Positions 1 through 9,311 of a stretch of DNA of 64,000 nucleotides are shown in pieces; position 1 is the first letter of the stretch; the number at the start of each line of letters is the position of its first letter. The position numbers were made by a program, and so were the translations under genes. Under the pieces are notes generated by a model. The model was not told the origin of the DNA, ran no database searches, and was given only the letters and a program-made list of their open reading frames with translations. This DNA is from Armatimonadota bacterium (lineage in GTDB: Bacteria; Armatimonadota; Fimbriimonadia; Fimbriimonadales; Fimbriimonadaceae), in the NCBI GenBank assembly GCA_025360125.1, contig JANYCU010000035.1:79547-143546 (forward strand), in the 5' to 3' direction.

Positions 1-475
1 GATAGTTGGCAAACGAAGTTGCAACGTTGTTGGCAATCGAGGCTGCGTCTTTGGGACCATAAGCTCGAACGCGAATCTTGACCACCCGCATCTGCTCGGG
101 AGCGTACTGGTTGAGCGAAGCTGGGATATCCAAGTCAAACATCGGATACAACTCTTGGAATGACTTACCGGAGGCGAGGTCTTCACCCGTTGAACTCGTT
201 CCATTCATCTCTTTCGAGGATGCCTTTAATGCATCGTCAAAAATTCTTTGGGATCGAATCATTCCCGTATCCGAGTCGAGGTCGTTGACCGTTCCAGAAA
301 GCAAAACCTTTTTCAATTCTTGTGGCATGGTGGGGTCAGATGAAATCTGCGGACTGCCTGCCATGACTTCAACGACCGCTTCATAGAGTTTTGGTGATCG
401 CCAGGCGATGAAAAAGCCGAACAACCCTGCGATTATTGCGGCAAATAACGTTCTTCGAATATGGACTTTTAACAT
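1..475 (-). CDS. Wzz-like polysaccharide chain-length determinant (N-terminal part)
   Basis: The reverse strand reads from an ATG at 473-475 without a stop to the window edge. The product opens with a basic residue cluster (MLKVHIRRT), a hydrophobic segment (LFAAIIAGLFGFFIAW), then the RSPKLYEAVVEV stretch typical of the periplasmic side of Wzz/chain-length proteins, where the first membrane helix is followed by a beta strand. It ends with RVRAYGPKDAASIANN, another common Wzz feature. In the family such inner-membrane proteins set polysaccharide chain length with a Wzy polymerase or export channel. It follows a sugar transferase and a polytopic membrane protein on the same strand, so it belongs to an exopolysaccharide cluster. 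The C-terminal part, including any second membrane helix or kinase domain, lies outside. A GGGAAAG sequence upstream could serve as ribosome binding site. Confidence 0.7.
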   Translation of the reverse strand, partial: MLKVHIRRTLFAAIIAGLFGFFIAWRSPKLYEAVVEVMAGSPQISSDPTMPQELKKVLLSGTVNDLDSDTGMIRSQRIFDDALKASSKEMNGTSSTGEDLASGKSFQELYPMFDLDIPASLNQYAPEQMRVVKIRVRAYGPKDAASIANNVATSFANY

Positions 476-678
476 TCGCTTTGACTTTCCCTATAATAAC
501 AATTGGCAAAATTTGAACCAATCGCCCAATCTTTGACTAACCTTCTAACATTATTGATCATTTCAGGGTTCCAAACCCGCCACGAACCCAGTATTAGTCC
601 TAGCAATTTTACCTGCGAGTTCGTTTGATTCAATTCCTTAACGAATGGTTCCCAACAGTTCTGATACGGATTCAAACA

Positions 679-2226
679 CTAGAATCGCGAAATGTCGGCT
701 GAATTGACCAGAGCCAAAGCAACGCAATTGTCCTTATCCATGACTTTGATACGCCGCGAATCCGGAAAGCCAGTCCGCTTATGGTTGATGAGCAGCAGGT
801 AAATCGGCTGACCTCTAAAGCTGCGACTCTGTTTGTAATCTACTTCGATTCGGTCGAGACTCTTGTCCAATTGTTCGGCGTCGGATCGGCCCTCGCTCTC
901 GCTCGCGACAAAGTCCAGAATCGGATTTCCAGGCTTTACGACTATCGGCTGTTGAGTTGGAAACATGTAAATACCCGGCATGATCAGCGGCTTTTGGGTC
1001 ATGGCAAAATACGAGACCATTCGCAAACCAGGGTTCCAAGTCGTGCGGTCAAATGATGCTTCAAGGTTCAAATCGACTGTTACAACCAATGAACCCGCTG
1101 GGATCGCGTTCACCATTTTCTCGACTTGAATTGCTTCACGATTTCCTGCAGTTAGGTGGTTGTCGATTGGAATCAAGAGTCCAAGCCCGATCGCAAATAA
1201 CACGCCCACCCGGGCCATTTCCATGGCTTTACTCGAGCTTTGTTTCCAAACGGTGAGAGCGAATAGAAACGCAAGGCCGATCGGCACAATTCGTCCATCC
1301 AGGTTCATGACGAGTTCCAGCCCATAGGGACAGATCAAGAACAAAACCAGAAAGAACAAGATAACTGGTATGTCGTCGCGCCGTAATTTGACAACCCGAA
1401 AAACGAATAGCAGTGCCAAAACACCAAACAGGATCGATGTACACAAATAAAGCTTTGGGCCAACCTCAAACGCTGACCGGATTAACCAAAGCTTGTTCAA
1501 TGGCGTAGTAAATCTCCACTGCTTCGTCTCCGACGCAACTGAACCTATTTTAAACAGGACTCCAACCAATAGCGTCAGCACGGTCGAGACCGTTAGGGTC
1601 GCCTTTCCGACAGGAGTTTTTCGCTCGACAAAGCCTTTATAGAACATCAAGGCGAGGATGATGAGGCTGACCATCATGTGCCCAAAATATGTGAGCAGAA
1701 CCGTGATGAACAAAAAAAACATCCGATTCTTTGGAGCTTCAATCATCTCGGCATAATAATAGATTAGGGGGATGAAGGATGCGGCGAACGCAAAATTGAG
1801 ATAACCCATCAGCACCGAGACATTGAAGAACATCAACGGGGCAAAAAAGATTACGGGCGAACAGCGGCCATCATTTCGACGCACTGACAACCGATATATT
1901 CCCAAAGACCATGCTCCGAGGGCGATCAATAGCAACCCGTGAACCACCAGTGCAGGATCGATAAACCGTCCCAGAACGGTCGAAATGATATCGACACCTA
2001 GGTTTGGCGTGAGTCCAAAATGAACAGAATAAAGGTCCTTCGTCGATGCCAAGTCGGCATCGCGAGTTAGGAGATAGTATCGGGACAGGTGATTTGGCAG
2101 GTCATGTAAAGGCAAATACTTTGTATAAAAGAGTCCACAAACACAAAAGGCTACGAGTGACCAGTAAAACCTGGCATAAAACAAGTTTGGCAAAGGTGCC
2201 GACTCTTGACGACTTTCGGGGGGCAT
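679..2226 (-). CDS. polytopic membrane protein of the exopolysaccharide cluster
   Basis: This 515-residue protein has roughly ten hydrophobic segments between residues 20 and 360, then a hydrophilic C-terminal domain of about 150 residues. Near the N-terminus, after the first membrane helix, it carries LPLHDLPNHLSRYYLL. A D-x-PNH-x-x-R arrangement there is seen in a group of uncharacterised bacterial membrane proteins, and the topology resembles GT-C type glycosyltransferases. Its start lies 8 bases after the end of the sugar transferase, so the two are probably co-transcribed. A role in polymerising, modifying or moving the polysaccharide is inferred from context only; I see no diagnostic catalytic motif. 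Confidence 0.65.
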   Translation of the reverse strand: MPPESRQESAPLPNLFYARFYWSLVAFCVCGLFYTKYLPLHDLPNHLSRYYLLTRDADLASTKDLYSVHFGLTPNLGVDIISTVLGRFIDPALVVHGLLLIALGAWSLGIYRLSVRRNDGRCSPVIFFAPLMFFNVSVLMGYLNFAFAASFIPLIYYYAEMIEAPKNRMFFLFITVLLTYFGHMMVSLIILALMFYKGFVERKTPVGKATLTVSTVLTLLVGVLFKIGSVASETKQWRFTTPLNKLWLIRSAFEVGPKLYLCTSILFGVLALLFVFRVVKLRRDDIPVILFFLVLFLICPYGLELVMNLDGRIVPIGLAFLFALTVWKQSSSKAMEMARVGVLFAIGLGLLIPIDNHLTAGNREAIQVEKMVNAIPAGSLVVTVDLNLEASFDRTTWNPGLRMVSYFAMTQKPLIMPGIYMFPTQQPIVVKPGNPILDFVASESEGRSDAEQLDKSLDRIEVDYKQSRSFRGQPIYLLLINHKRTGFPDSRRIKVMDKDNCVALALVNSADISRF

Positions 2227-2234
2227 GCTCGGTT

Positions 2235-2915
2235 TTAGTATGCGCCCTTACCTGTGACGACGGCAACTGGCGTAAGCCACACGATTTTGATGTCGGTGCC
2301 AAAGCCGATCTCGTCGACATACTTCAAGTCCAACTCGATCATTTCGTTGAACGGCAAATCGCTGCGCCCCATTACCTGCCAAAAGCAGGTCATTCCTTGA
2401 GGAACTTCCATCCGCCGCCGTTCTGTATCTGTCAATTTATCGCCCTGGTGTACGGGCAGCGGGCGGGGGCCGACGAGGCTCATATGGCCCAGAAAAACGT
2501 TGATTAGCTGAGGAAGCTCGTCGATGCTAAATCGGCGCATGAAGCGACCGATGGGAGTAACCCGTGGGTCATTCTTCATTTTGAAAATCGCTCCATCCTT
2601 TTCGTTGTGATTTTCTTCAAATTCTGCTTGCCGAGAGTCCGCATCAACGTACATGCTGCGGAACTTCAAGAAGTGAAAAATCTCGCAGTGATGGCCGTAT
2701 CTTTGGCTCTTGTACACAACTGGCCCTGGCGAGAAAAGGTAGATGAGGACGGAAACAATCAGGAACGGAATGAATAGGATTAGGAGCAAGAAACCAGCAG
2801 CAACTGCATCGAGCACTCGCTTTAGACGCAAATACCCGGCTGCATTCAATGCTTTTGGCTCCGCTTTTAGATCGTTTTCGATGACGATCACTTCATTCCC
2901 GCTTGTACGAATCAT
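2235..2915 (-). CDS. undecaprenyl-phosphate sugar phosphotransferase (bacterial sugar transferase family)
   Basis: This 226-residue protein is a short, ExoY/EpsL-type member of the family that transfers a sugar phosphate from a nucleotide sugar to undecaprenyl phosphate, the first step of exopolysaccharide repeat assembly. A hydrophobic segment around residues 35-60 (VAAGFLLLILFIPFLIV) is followed by the cytoplasmic catalytic domain with family signatures: SPGPVVYKSQRYG, KFRSM, SIDELPQLINV, MSLVGPRP and GMTCFWQVMGRS. The Asp-Glu of DELPQ and the Arg-Pro of VGPRP are the expected active-site region. The long N-terminal membrane domain of WbaP/WcaJ forms is absent. It is probably the first gene of the cluster continuing toward position 1. 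The sugar transferred cannot be told from sequence. Confidence 0.9.
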   Translation of the reverse strand: MIRTSGNEVIVIENDLKAEPKALNAAGYLRLKRVLDAVAAGFLLLILFIPFLIVSVLIYLFSPGPVVYKSQRYGHHCEIFHFLKFRSMYVDADSRQAEFEENHNEKDGAIFKMKNDPRVTPIGRFMRRFSIDELPQLINVFLGHMSLVGPRPLPVHQGDKLTDTERRRMEVPQGMTCFWQVMGRSDLPFNEMIELDLKYVDEIGFGTDIKIVWLTPVAVVTGKGAY

Positions 2916-2999
2916 ACTTTACCAGCCTAAAAAAACAGGCAACATTGCCAAAGCTCAACGATGAGCTAAAAATATATTTGGTCAATTTCTTGACCGAAG

Positions 3000-4829
3000 T
3001 CACTCTACTGTAACCGATTTAGCAAGATTGCGAGGTTGATCGATGTCGCAGCCATTCAACTTTGCCACATGGTAGGCAAACAATTGTAGCGGGATGATTG
3101 CTAACAAGGCATTAAGGAACTCGAATTTTGTCTTGGGAATCTTAATCACGTGTTCGGCAACTTGATCCATTAATTCGTCTTCCGATGTTGTGATTGCAAT
3201 GATTCGTCCGCCTCGGGCTTGAACCTCCTTAATGTTTGACACCACTTTGTCGCGAATGTTCGGGTCGGTTGCGCCAAAAATTGAAACCACGTTCTCGGTG
3301 ACTAGGGCTAAAGGTCCATGCTTCATTTCGCCAGCCGGATATTCCTGGGTCGGGATGTAGGCAATCTCCTTCAGTTTCAATGCTCCTTCCATCGCTACAA
3401 AGGCATCCGCGCCTCGGCCCAAGAAGAAACAAAGCGGCATGTCCTTGTACTCTTCTGCAAGCTTTTCAATTTGCGGCTCCAACTTAAGACACTCCGCCAT
3501 TAGCTCGTCCATTCGCCCAATTTCCGAAATCCACTCATCAATTCGGACTCCGGGTACCTCTTGAACCTGGGCGATATACAAAGCGAGGAGGGCAAATACC
3601 ATCACCTGAGCGGTGTAAGCCTTGGTACTCGCAACCGAGATCTCTGGTCCGGCCTGGGTAAAAATCGTTCGGTCGCATTCGCGCGAGATGGCTGAACCAA
3701 CGACATTGACGATTCCCAATGTTCGGATTCTTCTCTGCTTACAAAGTCTCAGTGCTGCAAGGGAATCAAGGGTCTCTCCGCTTTGGCTTACGAAAATTGC
3801 CAGCGACTTGGGTGAAAGTACCGGATCGCCGTAACGGAATTCCGACGAGAAGTAAACGTCGGTAGGCAATCGCAAGGCACTCTCAAACAGGTGCTTGCCC
3901 ATCAGTCCGGCATGATATGCCGTTCCGCACGCGATGATATTCACTCGGTCGATCTCGTTCCAAACATGATCGCCAAAGATGCCTTCCAGTCGAATCTTGC
4001 CTTTCTCGTCGATGCGGCCCGTCGTGACCTGACGCATAACTTGAGGCTGTTCGTGGATCTCCTTTCGCATGAAGTGCTCGTACCCACCGCGCTCGGCGGC
4101 ATCGATATCCCAATCGATATGAGTAGGTTCAATGGCTAATTCTTTACCATCTCCATCAATGAGCCGGATCCGTTCTTTGGTCAAAATTGCGATCTGATTC
4201 TCCTCCATAATCACGACCTCTCGGGTGTATGGCAACAACGCGGGGATATCCGACGCCAACATGTTCTCGCCAATTCCAATGCCAAGGACTAATGGCGACG
4301 AGTTTCTTACGCAAACGATCTTGCCTGGCTCGCTAAGGCTCATCACGACGAGGGCGTAGGCCCCGCGCAGTTTCTTGACTGCTTTCCGGACGGCTTCCTC
4401 GAGGGGAACTCCGTCGGTATATTCTCGGCCAATGACGTGAGCGGCCACTTCGGTGTCGGTCTGCGATGAAAATTTGTGAGAGTGAGCGACCAAGTCTTGC
4501 TTCAACTCAAGGTAGTTCTCGATGATCCCGTTGTGGATGATCGCGATCCGCTCGAATCGGTCGTAGTGGGGGTGAGCGTTTTCGTCGGTTGGTCCGCCGT
4601 GAGTGGCCCATCGGCTATGGGCGATTGCTAGCTCGGCGTGTTTTGGAGAATCGTGAAGGACCTTGCCAAGTTCGGAAAGCTTCCCCGCCTTCTTGGTGAC
4701 TTGGATGCTTCCTCCGTCCAGATAGGCAATTCCTGCACTGTCATAGCCACGATATTCGAGCCGCTTGAGTTGGTCAAAAACAACGTCAACCGCGTTCTTT
4801 GGTCCGACATATCCGGCGATTCCACACAC
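3000..4829 (-). CDS. glmS: glutamine--fructose-6-phosphate aminotransferase (isomerizing)
   Basis: A 609-residue protein of usual GlmS length. After removal of the initiator the N-terminal Cys of CGIAGYVG is the glutaminase nucleophile. The N-terminal Ntn glutaminase domain (about 1-240) includes HSRWATHG and HNGIIENY, and two SIS isomerase domains follow (IIACGTAYHAG, SQSGETLDSLAAL, STKAYTAQ), ending in the conserved DQPRNLAKSVTVE tail. It makes glucosamine-6-phosphate for peptidoglycan and lipopolysaccharide. The start is GTG at 4827-4829; a TACACT hexamer lies 6 bases before it and no Shine-Dalgarno is visible, suggesting a leaderless transcript. I see no glmS ribozyme in the 120 bases upstream. 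Confidence 0.97.
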   Translation of the reverse strand: MCGIAGYVGPKNAVDVVFDQLKRLEYRGYDSAGIAYLDGGSIQVTKKAGKLSELGKVLHDSPKHAELAIAHSRWATHGGPTDENAHPHYDRFERIAIIHNGIIENYLELKQDLVAHSHKFSSQTDTEVAAHVIGREYTDGVPLEEAVRKAVKKLRGAYALVVMSLSEPGKIVCVRNSSPLVLGIGIGENMLASDIPALLPYTREVVIMEENQIAILTKERIRLIDGDGKELAIEPTHIDWDIDAAERGGYEHFMRKEIHEQPQVMRQVTTGRIDEKGKIRLEGIFGDHVWNEIDRVNIIACGTAYHAGLMGKHLFESALRLPTDVYFSSEFRYGDPVLSPKSLAIFVSQSGETLDSLAALRLCKQRRIRTLGIVNVVGSAISRECDRTIFTQAGPEISVASTKAYTAQVMVFALLALYIAQVQEVPGVRIDEWISEIGRMDELMAECLKLEPQIEKLAEEYKDMPLCFFLGRGADAFVAMEGALKLKEIAYIPTQEYPAGEMKHGPLALVTENVVSIFGATDPNIRDKVVSNIKEVQARGGRIIAITTSEDELMDQVAEHVIKIPKTKFEFLNALLAIIPLQLFAYHVAKLNGCDIDQPRNLAKSVTVE

Positions 4830-4835
4830 CTGTAA

Positions 4836-4841
4836 AGTGTA
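4836..4841 (-). promoter_or_regulatory. -10 box of glmS, leaderless type
   Basis: TACACT on the minus strand, 6 bases from the GTG start. A -10 this close leaves almost no 5' leader. Confidence 0.45.
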
Positions 4842-4951
4842 CCTACCCCTGCGCGAAGCCGGAAAGCCGGGAGGCTTTTTGAAAATAAGCCTAAAAGGTT
4901 CTTAGCTTCTTTGCTTATTCCGTTTTTCTGCGTCCTCCGCTTCTTGGCTTC

Positions 4952-6232
4952 CTATGTTTTTCGCAATCGCGTCATCGCAACCGTAGTGAACACCGCCGCA
5001 AAGCCGCACAACCACGCCACCGGAACAAGGGTTCCTGCGAGTCCACTGCCGCGCGTCATCACCGCATCCACCCCATCGACGGCCCATCTAACTGGAATAA
5101 TCGCCGAAACGGTTTGCACCGCTTTGGGCATCATGGACATTGGGAACCACGCTCCACCCAGCATCGACATCATCAATACTGCAAGCACAGAAAGACCTCG
5201 GCTTTGCGCTTCGGTCTTGCCGAGAGATGCGACGAAAAGTCCGAATCCACCAGTCATGAGCGCAGCCGCAAGTGTGACCAGAACCAGTCCCAGCCAACTG
5301 CCCTCAACTCGAAAACCAAAGACCGCCATCCCGAAAAGCATGACTCCTGAAAAGACAAAGAACGCAATTGCCCACGACCCGAGTCCTTTTCCAAGCACGA
5401 GTGATGTGGAGGCAACCGGCGCCGCCTTCATCCGCGTCCAGACCCCAGTTCGACGGTCGCGCAATAAGCCCATCGCCGCATCGATGCCAAAGAACATGAT
5501 CCCCTGCACCGCCATTCCACCAAAGATGTGGGCTCGAGTGGCGTTTTTATCTGCATCGGACGAACTCGAAGCAGTCATCGAGGTCGCCTTGATCTCAAAC
5601 GGCTGCTTCATGCCACCGCCATTCTCGGTTGAGCCCGCCACGCTTCCACTCCGATTAAGTTGGGACATCTCGTCTATCATTCGCTGCCAACTTTCCTTTC
5701 GCTTCGGGTCGGTTTCCGCGCTCATCGCAAGTTGCATGTTGTTAATCGCGCCGTCACCCGACATTCCAGCTCGCGAAATTTCTTGCATAAGGGTTTGCAT
5801 CAATGCGCCCTGCACCACCTGACGTTCGATGCTCTTGACCGGATCGTAAAGTTCCTCGATCTGGGGAGGATCGCCGGCGAACAGCGCAGTTTTAGCTTTT
5901 TCCGCAAACCCTTTTGGAAAAACGACGGCGACGCTTTTCTTGCCTTCTTTCACTGCGGTTTCGGCCGCCTTTCGATCGGTAACCTCAATAGCGATTGCAT
6001 CGCTGGACTTCAGCTTCTCGATCATCTGGGTGGTGATCGGGTCGTTATCTTCGTTCACGACCAACACCGCAATTTTGGTCGCTGCTTTGGGGTCGCTCGC
6101 TCCGCCGCCCATCACAAATGTGAAGAAGGAGGCGATGGCGATGGGAACCATGAAACTGATGAGCATGCCCTTTCGGTCGGCGGCGAAAAGACGGAGATCT
6201 TTTAAGGCAATGGCAAGTATGTGCTTTAACAT
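4952..6232 (-). CDS. ABC-2 type transporter permease
   Basis: This 426-residue permease has one N-terminal membrane segment (residues 24-44, GMLISFMVPIAIASFFTFVMGGG), a large extracytoplasmic domain to about residue 235, and five or six C-terminal membrane helices. That is the NatB/YhaP-like ABC-2 architecture used for drug, sodium or lipid export. Its ATG shares one base with the stop of the ATPase upstream (TAATG), so the pair is translationally coupled and forms one exporter. The C-terminal block with PMSMMPKAVQ and IPVRWAVDG is typical of the family. The substrate is not predictable. About 120 bases separate it from glmS, with a GC-rich imperfect hairpin near 4853-4880. Confidence 0.88.
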   Translation of the reverse strand: MLKHILAIALKDLRLFAADRKGMLISFMVPIAIASFFTFVMGGGASDPKAATKIAVLVVNEDNDPITTQMIEKLKSSDAIAIEVTDRKAAETAVKEGKKSVAVVFPKGFAEKAKTALFAGDPPQIEELYDPVKSIERQVVQGALMQTLMQEISRAGMSGDGAINNMQLAMSAETDPKRKESWQRMIDEMSQLNRSGSVAGSTENGGGMKQPFEIKATSMTASSSSDADKNATRAHIFGGMAVQGIMFFGIDAAMGLLRDRRTGVWTRMKAAPVASTSLVLGKGLGSWAIAFFVFSGVMLFGMAVFGFRVEGSWLGLVLVTLAAALMTGGFGLFVASLGKTEAQSRGLSVLAVLMMSMLGGAWFPMSMMPKAVQTVSAIIPVRWAVDGVDAVMTRGSGLAGTLVPVAWLCGFAAVFTTVAMTRLRKT

Positions 6233-7164
6233 TAGTCCCTCAGAGATTTCCCGGTGCTTTGAAGGAACACCTGTTCAAGTGAGCCGCGCTCGACCCGAAG
6301 GTCTTCGAAAGCAATATTATTTTGTTGAAGACGGTTCACAGATTCGGCGATGGCCCGGGCATAGTTAGTCGGCAGCATTTCAATGGTGTTATCCATGCGA
6401 ATGACTTTGCCAAAGGCTGGCTCATTGAACAGTTTGTCGACTTGCTCCGTCGTCTCCGCGTCGCTGAACGCGAAGGTGAGTTTAAATCTTGATTCGAGAG
6501 TGCCGAGCAGTTGTTCAAGCGTTCCTTCGATCATCACTTTGCCGTTGTCGATGATCGCGATTTGGTCGCACATACGCTCGATCTCCTCCATATAGTGGCT
6601 GGTGTAAATCAGCGTCATTCCGTCGGCTTTCAATTTTTCCAGCACGTCAAAAATGGCGTTCCGACTTTGGGGGTCGACGCCAACGGTTGGCTCATCAAGG
6701 ACGAGAAGTTTCGGTTTATGAATCAGTGCTACTGCGATATTAAGTCGGCGTTTCATGCCGCCGGAAAAGTCTTTTATCGGTTCATTGGCCCGATCTTTGA
6801 GTCCAACGATGTCCAGGACTTCGTTCGCTCTCGCCTCCATTTCGGCTTTATCGACTCCGTAGAGCGATGCAAAGAAAGAAAGGTTCTGATGACAGTTAAT
6901 TTCATCGAAGAGGGCGATTTCTTGGGGAACATAGCCGATCTTCTGTCGGATCGGATCAGTCTCCGATTTGATAGCTTGACCATCGATGAGGACTTGGCCC
7001 TGGTCAGGGTTGAGCGTGCCCACAATCATCGAGATCGTGGTCGACTTTCCCGCGCCGTTAGGGCCGAGGAGTCCGAAGCAAGTTCCCTGCTTGACTTCGA
7101 AACTGACTCCATCTACCGCCTTGATCTCGTCAAACGACTTGACTAACGACTGAACCACAACCAC
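6232..7164 (-). CDS. ABC transporter ATP-binding protein
   Basis: A 310-residue nucleotide-binding subunit with Walker A GPNGAGKST near residue 38, Q-loop YVPQEIALF, signature FSGGMKRRLNIA, Walker B LLVLDEP and the switch His in YTSHYMEE. The roughly 80-residue C-terminal extension after the ATPase core is usual for the CcmA/NatA-like drug exporter group. The start is GTG (product beginning VVVQSLVKSF); further in-frame GTG codons nearby leave an uncertainty of a few residues. It energises the permease directly downstream. Its promoter probably lies in the 100 bases between it and the E1 dehydrogenase gene, which also hold a long hairpin. Confidence 0.93.
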   Translation of the reverse strand: MVVVQSLVKSFDEIKAVDGVSFEVKQGTCFGLLGPNGAGKSTTISMIVGTLNPDQGQVLIDGQAIKSETDPIRQKIGYVPQEIALFDEINCHQNLSFFASLYGVDKAEMEARANEVLDIVGLKDRANEPIKDFSGGMKRRLNIAVALIHKPKLLVLDEPTVGVDPQSRNAIFDVLEKLKADGMTLIYTSHYMEEIERMCDQIAIIDNGKVMIEGTLEQLLGTLESRFKLTFAFSDAETTEQVDKLFNEPAFGKVIRMDNTIEMLPTNYARAIAESVNRLQQNNIAFEDLRVERGSLEQVFLQSTGKSLRD

Positions 7165-7214
7165 GCAGATTGGTACGAAACAGCAAGTACGAAAGTTGCA
7201 GGTTAGTTTGCAGT

Positions 7215-7261
7215 CGAGAGTTTGGAGTTAAGAGTTTATTTCTCCTAACTCCAAACTCTCG
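7215..7261. terminator. 16-bp hairpin between E1 gene and ABC operon
   Basis: Sixteen-base perfect inverted repeat, arms 7215-7230 and 7246-7261 (CGAGAGTTTGGAGTTA and complement), loop 15 bases. It lies 9 bases past the E1 stop on the minus strand. There is no T-run on either side, so termination is possible but it may instead be a repeat-type palindrome. Confidence 0.45.
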
Positions 7262-7269
7262 GCTCCTAA

Positions 7270-9243
7270 CTATTCCATCACAACATTGATAGCATCCACG
7301 ACCTGCTGAACATCCGGCAGCGCCGCGTATTCGTAAATCGGGTTATAGCCAACGTGGACATCGTCTCGGCAGACTAGCTGCGGTGGCGACAGGAACAAGT
7401 TAAATCGCTCGGGCTTGCTGACCATGTTGCTGATTATGCTCTCACCAAATCCGCACGTCTTCGTATCTTCGTGGACTACAACCAGCCGTCCGGTCTTATC
7501 GACCGACTTCGTGATCGTTTCGTAGTCGCATGGCACAATCGAGATCAGGTCGATGATTTCGCACGAAACGCCAGACTTTGCAACCGCTTCTTCTACCAAT
7601 TCGATGGTGTTGCCATAGGTTACGATGGTGACATCTGAACCTTCAGCCACTATTCGCGCCTGTCCAAACGGAACGGGCTTGATGTCAGTCACTTCGCGTT
7701 GCATGCGAAAAATATGTTTGGGAATCAAAACGAACGAAGGATCGTCGCCATGGATGCTTGTCCAAAGGATCCCCGCCGCGTCCTCCGGCGTGCTTGGAAT
7801 TGCAACCCGCAACCCAGGAACGTGAGCCAAGGAAGCTTCGTTCGACTGGCTGTGCCACAAAGAACCGCCCGGCAAATACGCGCCATAAGGGGCGTAAATG
7901 GTGATCGGACACTTCCATTCGCCAAAGGATCGCCATCGGAGCGTCGACATGTTTGCGACGATCTGGTTCCAACCTGGCGAGATGAAGTCGATGAATTGAA
8001 GTTCGAACACGGGGCGCCAGCCATATGCGGCCATGCCGATTCCGACACCCATGAGGGTTGCTTCGGCGAGTGGTGAGTTGAAAACTTGCTTGGGGAACGA
8101 CTCGCTGAGCCCTTTGGTTACTCCGAACACGCCACCCTTCGGATCTTCGATATCTTCACCAAAGAAGACAATCTTCGGATCGTTCTCAAGTGACTTTGTG
8201 AACGTCTGGTTGATGCTGGTGACCATCGTCATTCGACCGGGAGCGATTGGTGGTGCTTCGGCAACACAGGCTGCGCCCCAGCAGTCTTTCATCACTTCTT
8301 CGGCCAGCGGATCGTCTAACTTTTCTGCCTTTAAGTAGTCCTTATCGACTGAATCGGCGATCTCATCTTGAATCTTTAGGAACGACTCTTCCGTCAGCGT
8401 TCCTTCCGAAATGAGTTCTTCTTTGAGGAGCCGAATCGGGTCTCGGTGAGTCATCTCTTCGATTTCGTCGAGATCTCGGTAAACCCGGTGGTCGTCAGAG
8501 GAAGTGTGAGAAGACAAGCGGTCGAGATCGACCCACATCATCGTCGGACCATCGCCTTTGCGTGCCTTGTCGATCGCTTTCTTTCCGGCCTCAAAAACCT
8601 CACTCGTATGGCGACCGTCAACCTTCACGTAGGAATTCTCGTCTACGATTCCCAAATGGAAAGGAAGAAATTTCTCGGTCGGAGTCGAAATTCCGTATTT
8701 GTTATCTTCAACAACGAAAATTACAGGCAGGTTTTCTTGAACCGCGAAGTTCCATGCTTCGAAGAACTCTCCCTGACGCGATGATGCGTCGCCGACCGTC
8801 GCGATAACCACAGAATCTTTTCCATCAAGCTTCATTGCCCATGCGGTACCACATGCAGGTAAAAGGTTCGCCGCGGTGATCGTGCATACGCTAACAACGT
8901 TGTGCTTTCGGCTGCTGTAGTGGCCCGGCATTTGTCGCCCGCCGCTACTGCTTTCTCGCTTAGCGAAGTAGGCCACGGCGAGTTCATAGGTGGATAGGCC
9001 CCGGCCAAGCATCAAGCCACGGTCACGATAGTAAGGGTAAATGTAGTCATCTTCCCGCAAAGAAAGAGCCATTGCCCCCAGCGCCTCGTGCCCCATTCCA
9101 GAGACTTGGAACCAGCCTTTGCTCTGTCTAAGAAGAATGCCCTCTCGTCGGTCACCCTCACGGCTCATCATCATGAGTCGGAGAAAATCGAGTTTATTGA
9201 GCACGTTAGATGCCTGAATTGTTGACATAAATCTGCTTTCCAT
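7270..9243 (-). CDS. fused alpha/beta E1 component of a 2-oxoacid dehydrogenase
   Basis: This 657-residue protein joins the E1 alpha and beta chains that are usually separate. The alpha half (1-320) has the thiamine diphosphate motif GDASSRQGEFFEAWNFA ending in EDN; the beta half (from about 335) has FFGEDIEDPKGGVFGVTKGL, FNSPLAEATLMGVGIGMAA, FELQFIDFI and the HSQSNEASLAHVPGL region. Such enzymes decarboxylate branched-chain 2-oxoacids or pyruvate and load the acyl group onto a lipoyl E2. The sequence resembles the branched-chain type, but the substrate is not certain. No E2 or E3 gene adjoins it. Two starts are possible (MESRFM or the internal ATG six codons on); a TACAAT near 9287-9292 may be the promoter -10. 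Confidence 0.9.
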   Translation of the reverse strand: MESRFMSTIQASNVLNKLDFLRLMMMSREGDRREGILLRQSKGWFQVSGMGHEALGAMALSLREDDYIYPYYRDRGLMLGRGLSTYELAVAYFAKRESSSGGRQMPGHYSSRKHNVVSVCTITAANLLPACGTAWAMKLDGKDSVVIATVGDASSRQGEFFEAWNFAVQENLPVIFVVEDNKYGISTPTEKFLPFHLGIVDENSYVKVDGRHTSEVFEAGKKAIDKARKGDGPTMMWVDLDRLSSHTSSDDHRVYRDLDEIEEMTHRDPIRLLKEELISEGTLTEESFLKIQDEIADSVDKDYLKAEKLDDPLAEEVMKDCWGAACVAEAPPIAPGRMTMVTSINQTFTKSLENDPKIVFFGEDIEDPKGGVFGVTKGLSESFPKQVFNSPLAEATLMGVGIGMAAYGWRPVFELQFIDFISPGWNQIVANMSTLRWRSFGEWKCPITIYAPYGAYLPGGSLWHSQSNEASLAHVPGLRVAIPSTPEDAAGILWTSIHGDDPSFVLIPKHIFRMQREVTDIKPVPFGQARIVAEGSDVTIVTYGNTIELVEEAVAKSGVSCEIIDLISIVPCDYETITKSVDKTGRLVVVHEDTKTCGFGESIISNMVSKPERFNLFLSPPQLVCRDDVHVGYNPIYEYAALPDVQQVVDAINVVME

Positions 9244-9311
9244 TTCGCCGTTGAAAGGATCGACAGGGGTTGCCTGTCGCCTTCCTATTGTACCGCTTTC
9301 ATTAATGACGC

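Noticed and set aside
469..675. 68-codon frame on the minus strand between the polytopic protein and the Wzz-like gene
   Set aside because: Composition is not protein-like, no family or signal is seen, and the stretch is better explained as the promoter region of the Wzz-like gene; its overlap with that start (ATGTTAA) kept it in mind.
4830..4951. glmS ribozyme upstream of glmS
   Set aside because: The leader appears to be only a few bases long and no ribozyme core is visible.
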